From the NCBI GenBank assembly GCA_025617745.1, contig CM046858.1, positions 49,855,925 to 49,919,924 of the forward strand: a DNA stretch of 64,000 nucleotides. Reading direction: 5' to 3'. The stretch is from Heliocidaris erythrogramma (Eukaryota > Echinodermata > Echinoidea > Camarodonta > Echinometridae). A model generated the notes under the pieces. That model was given only the letters and a program-made list of their open reading frames with translations. It searched no databases and was not told where the DNA came from. Positions 11,738 to 24,034 of the stretch are shown here, in pieces. The position numbers and the translations under genes are program-made. Position 1 is the first letter of the stretch. Each line of letters begins with the position of its first letter.

Positions 11738-12602
11738 AAGGAGAATTAACACTAGAATATAAATGTGCTTATGTTCAAAGGTGTAATATATTCTTAATCA
11801 TTGACCTGTATCACTTTAGAAATAAAATATCAGAAAAGGGTTTAAATCAAGACATTCTAGCACACGGTATCATGCTAACACTTCATGGGGCTGCCATTTT
11901 CTTGATGACATGGAGTTGCACATGAACCATTGGAGACCGTTCCGGTCAGGAAGATATTTTTAATCCACAAGCTAAATTGCTTCTATTCATTATAAAAAGC
12001 CCCATATATGATGGAAAATACATAACAGGTGTATACATTTATTTTAAAATTTGAAATTTATAGATTTCTTTTTAAATTCTCCGGTTTTGCTAACTAGAAA
12101 TCGATTTCTTGGTCTTGCCTGGCAGAGCAGAACATAATTTATACAACGCGCATTCTGACTTTTGAAGTCCATTATCTCAAAGCAGGTGAATGCATAGTTT
12201 GTCACTATTGACGCTCGGGAAAGTCATCATCCATAAATTTGAATTAATTCGCTCCGTCACGTACGTCATAGTATCAAGAAAATAGATTGATATCTAATAA
12301 AATCGTAATTTTCAAAGAAATATAGAACACATTTTCGTTTTTAGAATATAAATATTTCAAATCTATGGAATTTTGTATCAGGAAGAAAGACAATTTTGCA
12401 TTCGGAATAAAAATATCTTTATGTACACATCAAGAAAATGGCAGCCCCCTGGTATCGCTAGCAGACGATAAATCTTGCTGAGAAAATCCTGATTTATACC
12501 CATCTCGTATATTTTATTGCAAAACTACGTAGGGCAACAAGGAGGAATAGATTACATCTTTGAATATGAGCACATTTATATTTTAAGGTTAATTCCCCTT
12601 TA
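11738..12602. mobile_element. Long-TIR non-autonomous element (TAAAGGGGAATTAAC family)
   Basis: Ends are inverted over about 45 bp: left taaaggagaattaacac with aaatgtgcttatgttcaaag, right ctttgaatatgagcacattt with ggttaattcccctttaa. An internal inverted pair flanks ggctgccattttcttgatg and its complement. No coding frame. Related element at 58358-59004. Confidence 0.8.
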
Positions 12603-13830
12603 ATTAAAGGGGCAACGCCTACCTTGACTAAGATTCTTTAAAGGCTTTGGAGAACCCCCCCCCCCTTCTCCTCCTTCGTCTTCTTCTTCTCCTCCTCCCC
12701 ATCTCTTTTTCATGTTCTTCTTCTCATCCTCCTTATTGTTCTATGAGTTATTGTCATTTGAATAGTATAAACAGGGCATGATCTTTGCAACACAAAATAC
12801 TATATGAAGATATATCTAAACAGTCACTATAAGAGAGGGGGACCAACCGTCCAGAAACATGGGATGCTGGGACAAAGTGAGTGATCAACTGAAAAATTAA
12901 TTTTGGAAGTAGGCACAAGGACTGACAGCCTCACAAATTTGCCATGTTGTGGGAACTAGGTATAGGCAATCTACCACAAAGTCCCCACCTCTCTTGCCCA
13001 AACTTTTATGTTTCCAATTTTCATGAACGCCCATATCCAAATATATTCCTAGTCTTTTAAAATATACTGGATGATTATAAAAGTTACCAAAGAGACCATC
13101 AAACTGCCCGAATAGTTTTGACGTTTACTCGGAGATTGGTAGTTTCAAAATTTAACAGGGGCTGCAGCCGGCCACTAACATGCCCCCCCCCCCCCCTTCA
13201 GCATCGCCTTACGGCTAATACTGGCAGGCCTTTAATATCGATGGCACTTTATATTCAGTAAAAGTCTAAATAATAAATTACTTACGGTACCGTACCCAGT
13301 TTCACTATTCTAAAATGTAGAATAGCAGTACATATGTGGATCGGGGGGGGGGGGGGGGGGGTCAATTGCACAATTTTGAAGGTCTAACAATTATTAGACT
13401 ACATCTACTGGTCAACATTACGGTGGGAGAGCTGGAATTTACGTAGACTACATATTGGCTGAAAAGCAATAAATCATGGAATCAACACAATGCCCCCCCC
13501 CCCCCCCCCGCCATTGACTAGCACATGGGCTAATCTGCCACAAGGTGTGGTATATTATGTTATATATATTCAAATATATTGTTATATATTATAATTATTC
13601 CAATGTATTATGTTCCGAATCGGCTTGCGGCGGTTTTCTTTTTTTTTATTGGTAAATTTATATTATGATTTGACCTGGAATTTTGACTTTGAGTTTTGTT
13701 TGGATTTGTTTTTGTTCTGCTATGTTTGTATGTCTGTTATGCTTTGTAAATTGATTGAGAATGGTCCTACTAGTGTTTTGATTTTGAATCAATTAATGAT
13801 TTTGAATTTGAATTTGTACATTCCGAGAGA
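12603..13830. other. Gene-free stretch rich in poly(C)/poly(G)
   Basis: Poly(C) or poly(G) tracts of 10-18 bases at about 12657, 13183, 13344 and 13493. No exon recognised. Confidence 0.5.
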
Positions 13831-13831
13831 G

Positions 13832-13873
13832 CCCCCCCCCCCCCCCCCACCTCCAAAAAATCCCCCCCCCCCC

Positions 13874-13902
<29 letters not shown>
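13832..13902. repeat. Poly(C)/poly(A) compound tract upstream of NUDC
   Basis: Consecutive C runs of 17 and 12 bases, then about 29 A, ending 150 nt before the NUDC start codon. It is either the remnant of a poly(A) tail or an unusual promoter-proximal homopolymer block. Confidence 0.85.
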
Positions 13903-13904
<2 letters not shown>

Positions 13905-14051
13905 GACGGAATTCGTGTGCGTATAGGCCCGGACCTCTTATCGTTAACGGGGAAAAATATTCTGGAAAATTCTTTCTGCTTCTAAAAATGATTGATGACT
14001 GAAAACAAGACTAAGAAATCCACGCTATTTACGGCAAATTGCTCGACAAAA

Positions 14052-14123
14052 ATGGCTGAGGATGACAGATTTGACGGTATGCTGATGGCGATGGCCCAGC
14101 AACAAGAACAAGGAATTCATGAG
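14052..14123 (+). CDS. nudc: NUDC coding exon 1
   Basis: Residues 1-24, starting [17 protein letters not shown] and ending GIHE before a gtaaag donor, phase 0. The start context is aaaaATGG. Confidence 0.93.
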
Positions 14124-15373
14124 GTAAAGTTTATGAATCATAGGAAAGTTTTCAATCTACATTGTGTATTATTTATCTTCTTTTGCAACGTGATTCGGGC
14201 GACAGAGTTCATTTCAGTCCCATGCACCCACTTTCGTGTTTCTATTTCAGTGAACCATTTTTTTTTGGGGGGGTGGGGGGGGGGGGGGGTGGTCCATTCG
14301 TGCGTGATGAGATGGTTGGTATAACTCACACATATGCGAGGTTATCTGTTGTTGATTAGTGTTATATGGCAATCAGTTTTTTTAAACAGACTTTGTTTTA
14401 GTTTAATCATCTAAAAAATATTGATTTCTCTTTTTTTTTTGTAGTTATGTCACATATTTTCAAATGATTATTATTTTATTGTTTTTTTTAAGATAAAATA
14501 GAATCATGCCAGGTTACTGGGTCCTGTCGGTTCTAAATTGGCACCATCCTGACAACCTGCTCGTGTTTTGTACGAAGGTTTCTCAGAAAAAGTTTCCTAT
14601 GTCTCTCAGACTTTGGTGCAGACAGGGGGCTCCCTAGTTTGGGATACCTCAATAATATCTTGAAACTCGAAAGGAAATGAAGAACCTCGCACTATGTACC
14701 TTCATACTGCGAGGAATTGCGTCCCATAGCAAGTGTGTGATCTCTGGCACATATGTGTGCTGGAAAGGAGCAAGATTGCTGGCTAAAAACAGCTTGAAAA
14801 TTGCACTTTATCAAGATGATAAAGATTCTATTGGAAAATCTGACATGAAATCAGATATTCTATCATCCTAAAATGTAGAAGGAAGTATTTTCTCAAAATT
14901 TTGCTGATTACTTTGGTGGTTTTACCTCTTCAACTTAGAGGTCTTGACCACCGCCAAAACTGACACAGCCCCACATAGTGATGGTTCTGTGAGTGGGTTG
15001 GTATAAAACATCTATAGACACAATAGAAATTAAATATCTATTATTTAATGTGAATTATGGCCCCTCATTGACTTTATAATTATGTAAGAGATCAATATCT
15101 AGAGGCTAAAGTTTACGATTTCTCCATGACATCATTGGCGGATCCAGGGGGGGGGGGAGGGGCACTTCCGGCCTGTGCCCCCCCTTTTGGAAGAAGAGTA
15201 TGCATTTTGACCATAGATGATCCGCCATTTTATTGATTGTGCCCCCCTTTTAGAATGAAGACCTTTTTTTTTTTTTTTGCTTGTCAGTAAATTATTATGG
15301 GAAACTGGACCCCCATACCCCCCCCACCCCCCCACTGAGCAAATTTTGAAGGTCTGGTGAAATTTTTTTTTGT

Positions 15374-15419
<46 letters not shown>

Positions 15420-17102
15420 ACTGGCGAGACCAAAAAAATATGGGTCTACCTTTTCCAAAAGTTGAGAAACCTTCATTTGTGTGCCCCTTCTTATACTCAA
15501 TCCTGGATCCGCCCCTGCATGACATGACGTAAATAATTTGCAATTGAGCGCATTTTTGCACTTCAGCCTTCTCAGCAAAAGTGAACAATGTGTATTGAAT
15601 GGAAGCCACTTGCAAGTGCTGTTTTCTTTTCTTCTTATTATCTTTATTGCAATGCATAGCAAATTATGAACCCAAACTTTCATTTTTGTAACAAGATCTG
15701 GCCGGAGCATTTACATTTTGTACGATATTAAGACAGTTTATGTTGTAACAGTTAAAGCAAACATATTAATTAATAGTAACAAAATCCATCAGCATCAATG
15801 GACAACTTTGATTTTTCTGTCTTTAAGAATTTTATTGTATCGTCAAATTTACAACCTGCAATGGATGTGATTTATTTGAAATTATTCATTTTCTTCTCTT
15901 TTTCTATTCTTAAAATAGCTCATCAATAATTTCTTTGGATTTCTGAGGAGGAAAACAGACTTCTTCACAGGAGCACAGAAAGGTGAAGCAGAGAAGGTAA
16001 TTAATGTAACCGGAAACTCGTTCTAAGATCATTATTTTTTTCTTCAAATTGTTCCAAATGTTCTAAAAAAAGCTTGGAGGAATCTGTTGAAGTTTAATAA
16101 AGGGAACGTTGAGTTTGGGGAAAGGTGAAAAATAATTTGTGAGCTTTCTCATTCTTTTTATGTTAGTTTTAAAGATTATCATAGTAAATGTCTCCTGAAA
16201 AGGTTTGCTATTCAAATACCCTCACATTCAAAATATGACAAAAAACAGCTGAAGTCTGGGGTAGAAAATGGAAATGATGATATTTCCAACTCTGGAGCAC
16301 TTTGATTGATTGATATAAAAAAATTCATTCAGAACTTTGCATTACATCTTGCCCAAGTGTACAGCTGCAAATTTACTTTTCTTTTCTTATTGGCATGGTT
16401 TGATACTTTGCCTAAATCATCAAGAAGCAAGTGGATGATAGCATCACATAACTGATAGAAAGGCAGACTGAGGAATATGTTTTTATTGTTTTTGATTGTC
16501 ATTGGCTTGTTCTATTTCAGGCTTTATTTCTTCAAATTGTTTTTCCGGGTTAGTAATCTGTAACATTTATACGAGGGGCTTGAAATCTACTGTACTCTAA
16601 TTTCGAATAATTGACAAGGCTACTTGCTTTATATGCCATATTATTACAACTTGTTACAACACTGTGATGTCATTTTCTAGCAATGTCAAGCTTCTTTAAT
16701 CAGAGCTTCAAGACAAGGCAGTGGGCTATCTGTTCTTATAAACAATTCAAATTTTACTGCTGACCTGTGATCTTTGAACTTTGACCTGACCAGGTGGTGA
16801 TAGGAAGCTTCAAGGCTCATCAGAAGATTGCCGTTGATGCCAAGAAGAAGAAAGAAGAAGAAGCGGCAGCGGCTGAGAAGGCAAGAGCAGAGCGGAAGGC
16901 AAAGGAGGCCGCTGCAAGGTTAGCTGCTGAGGCTAAGAAGAAAGAAGAACAGCCTAAGATACAGGAGCTTACAGATGAAGAGGCAGAGAGGTTACAGGCA
17001 GAGATAGACAAGGTGAGTAATTAGCATCTTTTAAATTATAATGTTTTCATTGATCCCTTTTACTATAGAAGTAGTAGTAGTAGTAGGAGGAGGAGGAGGA
17101 GG

Positions 17103-17133
<31 letters not shown>

Positions 17134-20100
17134 GGGGGCGGGGTGTCTGGGCCCTGTTTCATAAAACTTGTTAACAATAACAACTGCCCCATTTTTATAA
17201 CAAATATGTTCTCAGCCAATCAGATTCAAGGATTTCAGTAGCAAAACAATTATGAAACAGGATGCAGAGCTGCTTTTTTTGTTGCTTAAAAGCATAATAC
17301 TATGGTCAAGAGGACAAAATATTGAGAATCATGAAAAGTTAAAATTATGACCTCATATTTCTTATCACTCTCAATTTCAGCACAATACCCAAAACTTGTA
17401 TCTATTTGAATTTCATCTTAAGAGTTTCCACTTTGCAATAATTGTTGTTGTTGATGTGTTTAGGAGAAAGCAAAGCCAAGTGAAGGTGCTGGAGCAACAG
17501 GGGATACTGGGACCACAGAGTCAAAGAAAGAAACCAAAGAAGATGTGAGTTTGTAGAAATATTTTTTTTAAATATAAATCAAGTTTGCCTGAGACCAAAT
17601 CAGTAATCAGTATTCTACAATTTGCATATTTAGCATGAAATAGAGCCTTTTTCTGAAACTGTATCATCCCTGAGATTGACCAAAAGAACTGTAAACCATA
17701 TATGTGATGATGTTTATGCTTTTACATCAAACCACTTAAAGTAAATTTATAACTACCTCTGCATGATTTCATGGCCTATATGTGCTATCTTGTTGGTCTT
17801 TTAATGATAATAATAAACCATTCTTGTATACACATTATGATTATAATGTCCTTATGAACTTCCAAAGGGGTTTAGATACCCTAGATTTAGCTCTAGCAGC
17901 TGTTATCAGCAAATAATGCATTTTAAGGAATAAGTTCTGCCAGGTACCCATTGAACACCTGGGTGGAGAGGGACAACTGCCTTGTCTAAGGACATAAGCA
18001 CCTTGCAGAGATTTGAATCCTCAACCTTTTGACTGAGAGTCCAGTGACTAAACCACAGGACCACAATTTTCATATGATGCTGATAGCAAAAGATTTTCAC
18101 TTTTACTTTCAAAATTTGACAGGAAGACGACGAGGAGGAGAGTGAAGAAGACAAAGGAAAGATGAAACCAAACTCGGGCAACGGAGCAGACCTGCCTAAC
18201 TATAGATGGACGCAGACACTAGGAGAGGTGGAGGTATGATAGTTTATGTGTTCAAAGAAGAGTTTTTATTTTATCTTACTGCTGAGAAAGCAAGTATATT
18301 GAAACCTGTCTATAAAGACCACTCAAGGGAGACAAGAAAAGTGGTCTTTATGAGCAGGTGGTCTTTATGTACAGGTTCCTTAAATACATGTTTCAATGAG
18401 AAACACTTTTCAAGGGATACAAAAATTATGGTCTTTTATAGACAGGTGGTCTTTCTATACAGGTGGTCACTAAAGCAGGTTTATATGTTTGTAAGTTAGC
18501 AGCCAGGGGATCGTTTCATCAAATCAACTCCATGACCGTCATAACTCTTGTCGGCGATAGATACGGAAATGTCATGGACCTGACAAACTGTTTCACAAAG
18601 GCATGATAAACGACAACTCAGTGATATCGATACTCATCGGCTGAAAAACTTAGTCTTTATCACAATCCGCGGATTTATCGTCAATTACCGAAACATATTT
18701 TGAGGCTCAGTTTTTCCCAAACTGTTCCAAAATGTTAAAAATGGTAGCAAATATTAATACTGATGATACACACATCCTGTTTACATGAAAAGATGGGCTA
18801 CTTATGGCATTTTAGAATTTATGAAATTGAGAAGACTTGAGGATGCTTTTGCGACGTACGAAACTTGATTTGTAGGTAAGAGCATACCATAATTGACTAA
18901 TTATGGAAAGAAGATCCAAATCGTGTTCACTTAAGAAAAAATGATTAAAGTAAGATATTTTATGACCCAATATTTAATTGTTTATTTAAGAAAATACATG
19001 AAATATAATTTACATCAAAGCATTGTGTGAAAAAAGAAAAATATAGGGAAAATACATACACAATAAATTGTCATCGTTCACATGTGTCTGTAGATAAAGC
19101 TTGTTCTGTTTTCAACGCTGCTTCTGTGGTAAACGAATGTGAGGACAAATAATATTAATCTCATTTACTTGTTGGGGGGTTAAGATGCCATAAAAATATA
19201 TTGTCCATCTGTAATAATATTATAATATAACAATTATTACAAACTATTTAATAAAGGAATGTGCTTGGAAATCAGGAATTCTTTTTTTTTTTTAAATATA
19301 TATTTTTCATTTTTCACAGCCCATAGGCTAACTAAAAGCTGACATGTGATGGCGTTCTAAAAAGATATGACAGGTTTGGAGCAGCGACAAGTCACTTGTC
19401 GCGGAAGTTGTCGCTGATCTTGGCAAAGACGGCTTTGTGAAACACTTAGCGGGCAAGTTGAGCGACAGTGTCGAGATGTCGCTGATCTTGTCGTTATGAC
19501 GGTTTGATGAAACGACCCCCAGGGGACCTACAGTTTTAAGTCTTATTCAAGGGGCTTGGTAATGAGGATTAATTCCTATGAACCAAAGGGCACAAACGCA
19601 TTGGCTTGGTAATGAATTAGGACCTCCCAGCAACGAGACCACTGCTCTACCACTGTGAAGGCTCAAGCAAAAACTTATTTTTATATATACAGCTTTTGTT
19701 TTCATTTTATTGTATATATATCTTAAAAATACTGATTCCCTGCACCTCAACAAATTATTGGTTTTTAGCCATTAGAATTATAGAATGATGATATATTTTC
19801 CCTTTCCAGGTATACATTCCAATGCCAATGGCAGTCAAAAACCGCGACCTCGTCGTGTCCATCACCAAACGACGTCTGAAGGTCGGGTTAAAAGGTCATG
19901 ACCTCTTGCTGGATGGAGAGGCTTGCAATGAGTTGAAGGAAGAGGAAAGTCACTGGGTTATTCAGGACAAGAAGATTGTCATTCTTTACTTGGAGAAGGT
20001 GAGGTTTAATGCCATTCTACTATTCTCCCCTTACAAAAAAAATACCATGGTAATACCGCGGTAAATTGGGACGGCATTACTGTGAAAGTACCATGAATTT

Positions 20101-23100
20101 ACCGCGTTACCCATTGTCAAGATGAAAATACTATGAATGTACCATGAATATACAATGTTTTTCGTAGTAATACTGTGGCAATACGATGTGTACCACGGAT
20201 TTTACCATGGTATTATGGCGTAATACCATGAAATACGTAGTATTACCATGATATTTTTTTATAAGGGTCTGCAGACTTAAGAAGGTGCTTTTCTATACTT
20301 CAGATCAAAAACACTGTACCATCTCTCTCTGTTATCCCGTGTACATGTATGTAAGATTGACATTTCACATTAGATACAATGCAAAATGTATTATCTTATT
20401 GAATATTATCATTATGTTATAATCTAACAAGTTAAAACACACGTGAAGATAATACATTTCAATAAAATGTATTATCTTATTGAAAAGTCATTTGTGTTGT
20501 AACTTTCATAATGATAATATTCTCAGTTTAACTATTTCAATGCCGATGGCACGTACGTGTATATGTGACAGATAGACTTGTCATTTCATTCACCAATTGC
20601 TTGACCACAGGAAAGGTATATGGTGGTGAATGTATATCAAAATTTTGAGCATTAATCAAGCGTTCTAAATATATGATTATAATTATATGCTACCATAGAA
20701 AATTTCAGCGAAAATTGAGGATATTTGAAAAAATATTACCTTATTTCAACATTAACCAATAGTAAACAAATGAGAAAGCAAAATATAATGGACAAAAAAG
20801 AAACTCAAATGTAATTTCCAATAATTCTTATTCATAAAGTTGGGTAAAGTAACAATGCTGGTATCGTAAGAAATGGTAATAAATTTCCTACAAGTTTTGT
20901 ACACAATATTTTGTGAAGTAATTGATGGTTGATGAAGTGCAGACATTTGAAAGGAAGCATTGATCACATTTTGGTAAAAATTTGAAGAGTGCTAAAACCC
21001 TTGGCACAGTAAGAGTTAAAATGTGCTTTAATAATACATATACACTGTATATCCATGATTTTCTGAGTGCTTTTCAATTTCAATTCAATTTCAATTCAGT
21101 TTATTCTTTTTCTCAATCATAAAGCAATTACAGTGGATATTTACAACGTATAATATACATATATGTATTCATATTAGATTTAAAAAAAAAGGAAACTACA
21201 AGAAAGTTATGAGAAACTTGTATGGCGTAGCTCCCTAGAATGGACAACACAAGATGTCTTGTTTTACTAGCAAAGTCAGTTTTCTTTGTGATTCTGTTAC
21301 ATTTTACACAGCACAGATGCTTTAATACAAAACTTAATAAATTTCTGTTGTGATTTTTGGGGATTGTGAAAGGTTGAAGCCAGCCATCAAAGTAAGCACT
21401 TTTACTCTAGAGGTTGTACCTTAACCCAGAGACATCCTCTCCAATCAGATGAGGGTCGGTGTGGCTGCAGAAACTAAAACAGCAAAGAGAAATTCTTCAT
21501 TGTATTATCCTCTTTTGTTTCCAGATCAACAAGATGGAATGGTGGAATAGGTTAGTGAAGACAGACCCTGAAATCAACACCAAGAAAGTCAATCCAGAGA
21601 ACTCAAAGGTATAGTTTCAGCTTGAATTTTTTATTCCTTTAGAATGCATGAGTTTGTCCATCTTAGCACAGTTGTCTCATTTCTCGGTTTTTCATTCATT
21701 TTAAGTTTGAAGAAAATAAATTAACTTACATGACATAGGGGGTGTTGCAAGAAAGTTGCGATCAATTGCAAGTTCCATTTGAAATACATGTATCATATTT
21801 GCAATCGATTGCAAATGGGGGATTTGCAATTGATTGCAACTTTCTTGCAACACGCCTATAGTCTAGCGATGGTTCAACATTGTCCATAGCTAATTCGCTA
21901 TGTCGGGTTCCATCCTCCGTCTCATCAGGGGAAGAATATTCGTGCCAAGGAATGATTGAATCACAACCGACACGGCACAGAGTAATTGCAATTTGCGAAA
22001 GCCTCTTTCCACTGTGTACAGTTCATGAAAGTTTAATGTCGCCATTAGTTTCTGACTTTACGGTAGGCTGTAAGGTTGAATATATTGTAAAGAGAAGGTT
22101 GAGTTGTGGGAGAGATGAAAAATAATTTGTGAGCATTCTTATTCTTTTTATGTTAGTTTGGAAGATTATCATGAAAGAAATTTTCCCTTAAAAAGGATAG
22201 CTCTTTAAATGCCCTCATATTCAAAATGTGACAAGAAATAGCTGAAATGTTCTGGCTGGACAGTCATGCCACTTGTGTGTGCAGTCCCGTACCCATTTCT
22301 GCGTGCAGTGCATGTGCTTTTCAGGGAGATTGGGTCAATTTCTTATCATTTTGGTGATTCTAAAACCTCACGGTATAAAACAATTCTTATGTAGACATGA
22401 TCAACTTTTCCAGATTGCTTTGAGACAGTTTCTTTCACAATGTAATCGCATGACCAGAACTCTACGTTATCTATAATTACACCTGCAGTCATGAGATGTG
22501 TTTTATGTAGCCGACATCGTAGCAAATATTGATCAAATGAAGTGTTTTTTGTCTTTCTAGCTATCAGACTTAGAAGGAGAGACACGGAGTATGGTTGAGA
22601 AGATGATGTATGATCAGAGACAGAAAGCTATGGGATTACCAACATCAGAAGATCAGAAGAAACAAGACATATTGAACAAGTAAGCTTCTTCTTCTTCTCT
22701 CTCTCTCTCTCTCTCACACATTCTCTTTCTTCCCCCTTCCTCTCCATAAACCCTCCTTCATTTATTTCCTCTTTCCTTTTAACAAACCCCAAAATAAATA
22801 TGCCATAGTTGCAGTTCATGTTTCTGAAAGACAGAATGTGAAATATAACTAGATTGTCACCTGTCCAACTCACAAACCCGTAGAGCAATGATAGATGCAT
22901 CATGATTGCAATTATGGTGTACGTTGATATGACACGACTTTGTGATGTCTAATTTGTAAGTTTGTTATATGATGGTAGAATCAAATAATTTCTTGGTACT
23001 ACAAAATTTCAATATGGCACGAAAAAGAGACATGATAACGAAGCTTTTCGACCTGCACGCATCAGGTTATCACGCAGGTATATGACAAATTACTTGAAAT

Positions 23101-23990
23101 CAACTATATTATACTCGGTAAACCTGGACGCAACCTAGACGCCGTAATTTCAGAACAATCGCAAAGCTTGGACGAACTCCTTTTGTCTGCACAGAAGAGG
23201 TTCATGCGATTGAATATAAGCGGCTTCCAGAAAGCGTAAATGCGCTGAGCTTCTGGCCTGGGACATAATTGAGAATTGGTCGTCGGCATAGCTTTGTGCG
23301 CAAGCTGGATTGTTCAGCAAGTGGAGACCAATCGCCAAATCGCATTTGGCTATCTTTGGTCTGTTGGCGTGCATTTCAGATTTGCAGGCATCGACGGGCT
23401 GCGTGCGCTGATATTTTTGTACGGTTCCGAATAGTCGAGGGGATGTCTTGTTTAATGCGATCAGCCAACCGCTGAGAAGTACGGCCCACGTACCACTACC
23501 TGGCATCGCACCGGCACTGAAATTGGTAAATAACATTACTCAAGTGGGGGGTGGGTAGTACATCCTTGCTAGTTGCGTCCGGGTTTACCGAGTATAATAT
23601 AGTTGATTTCAAGTAATTTGTTATATACCTGCGTGATAACCTGATGAGTGCAGGTCGAAAAGCTTCGTTATCATGTCTCTTTTTCGTGCCATATTGAGAT
23701 GGTAGAATCATCGGGACAAGTCTCTCTAGAGGTGTCGTGGTCTAGTGGATACGTCACCGGACTGTGGATCTCATGGTTCGCGGTTCAAGTCCCGCCGCTT
23801 CACTAATGTCCTTTGGCAAGACATTAATCTACATTTGCCACTCTCCACCCAGGTGTAGTAAATGAGTACCTGGTAGGAATTTATTCCTTGAATGCTTTCA
23901 GCGCCTTATAGGGCAGCCGGGCTAAAGGCAGGGTAATATTGGAGCGCCTTGAGCACCATTGGTGGATATGAGCGCTATATAAATATCCAA

Positions 23991-24034
<44 letters not shown>

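Noticed and set aside
13610..14002. 130-codon frame ending in Pro and Lys runs just upstream of NUDC
   Set aside because: The second half is poly(C)/poly(A) translation and the first half is AT-rich without homology.
15132..15710. 192-codon minus frame with poly-Gly
   Set aside because: Spans the poly(C) core of a non-autonomous TIR element in NUDC intron 1.
23733..23800. Possible tRNA gene at the SINE head
   Set aside because: A and B boxes are present but no acceptor stem pairs, and the sequence continues into a SINE body and ATT tail.
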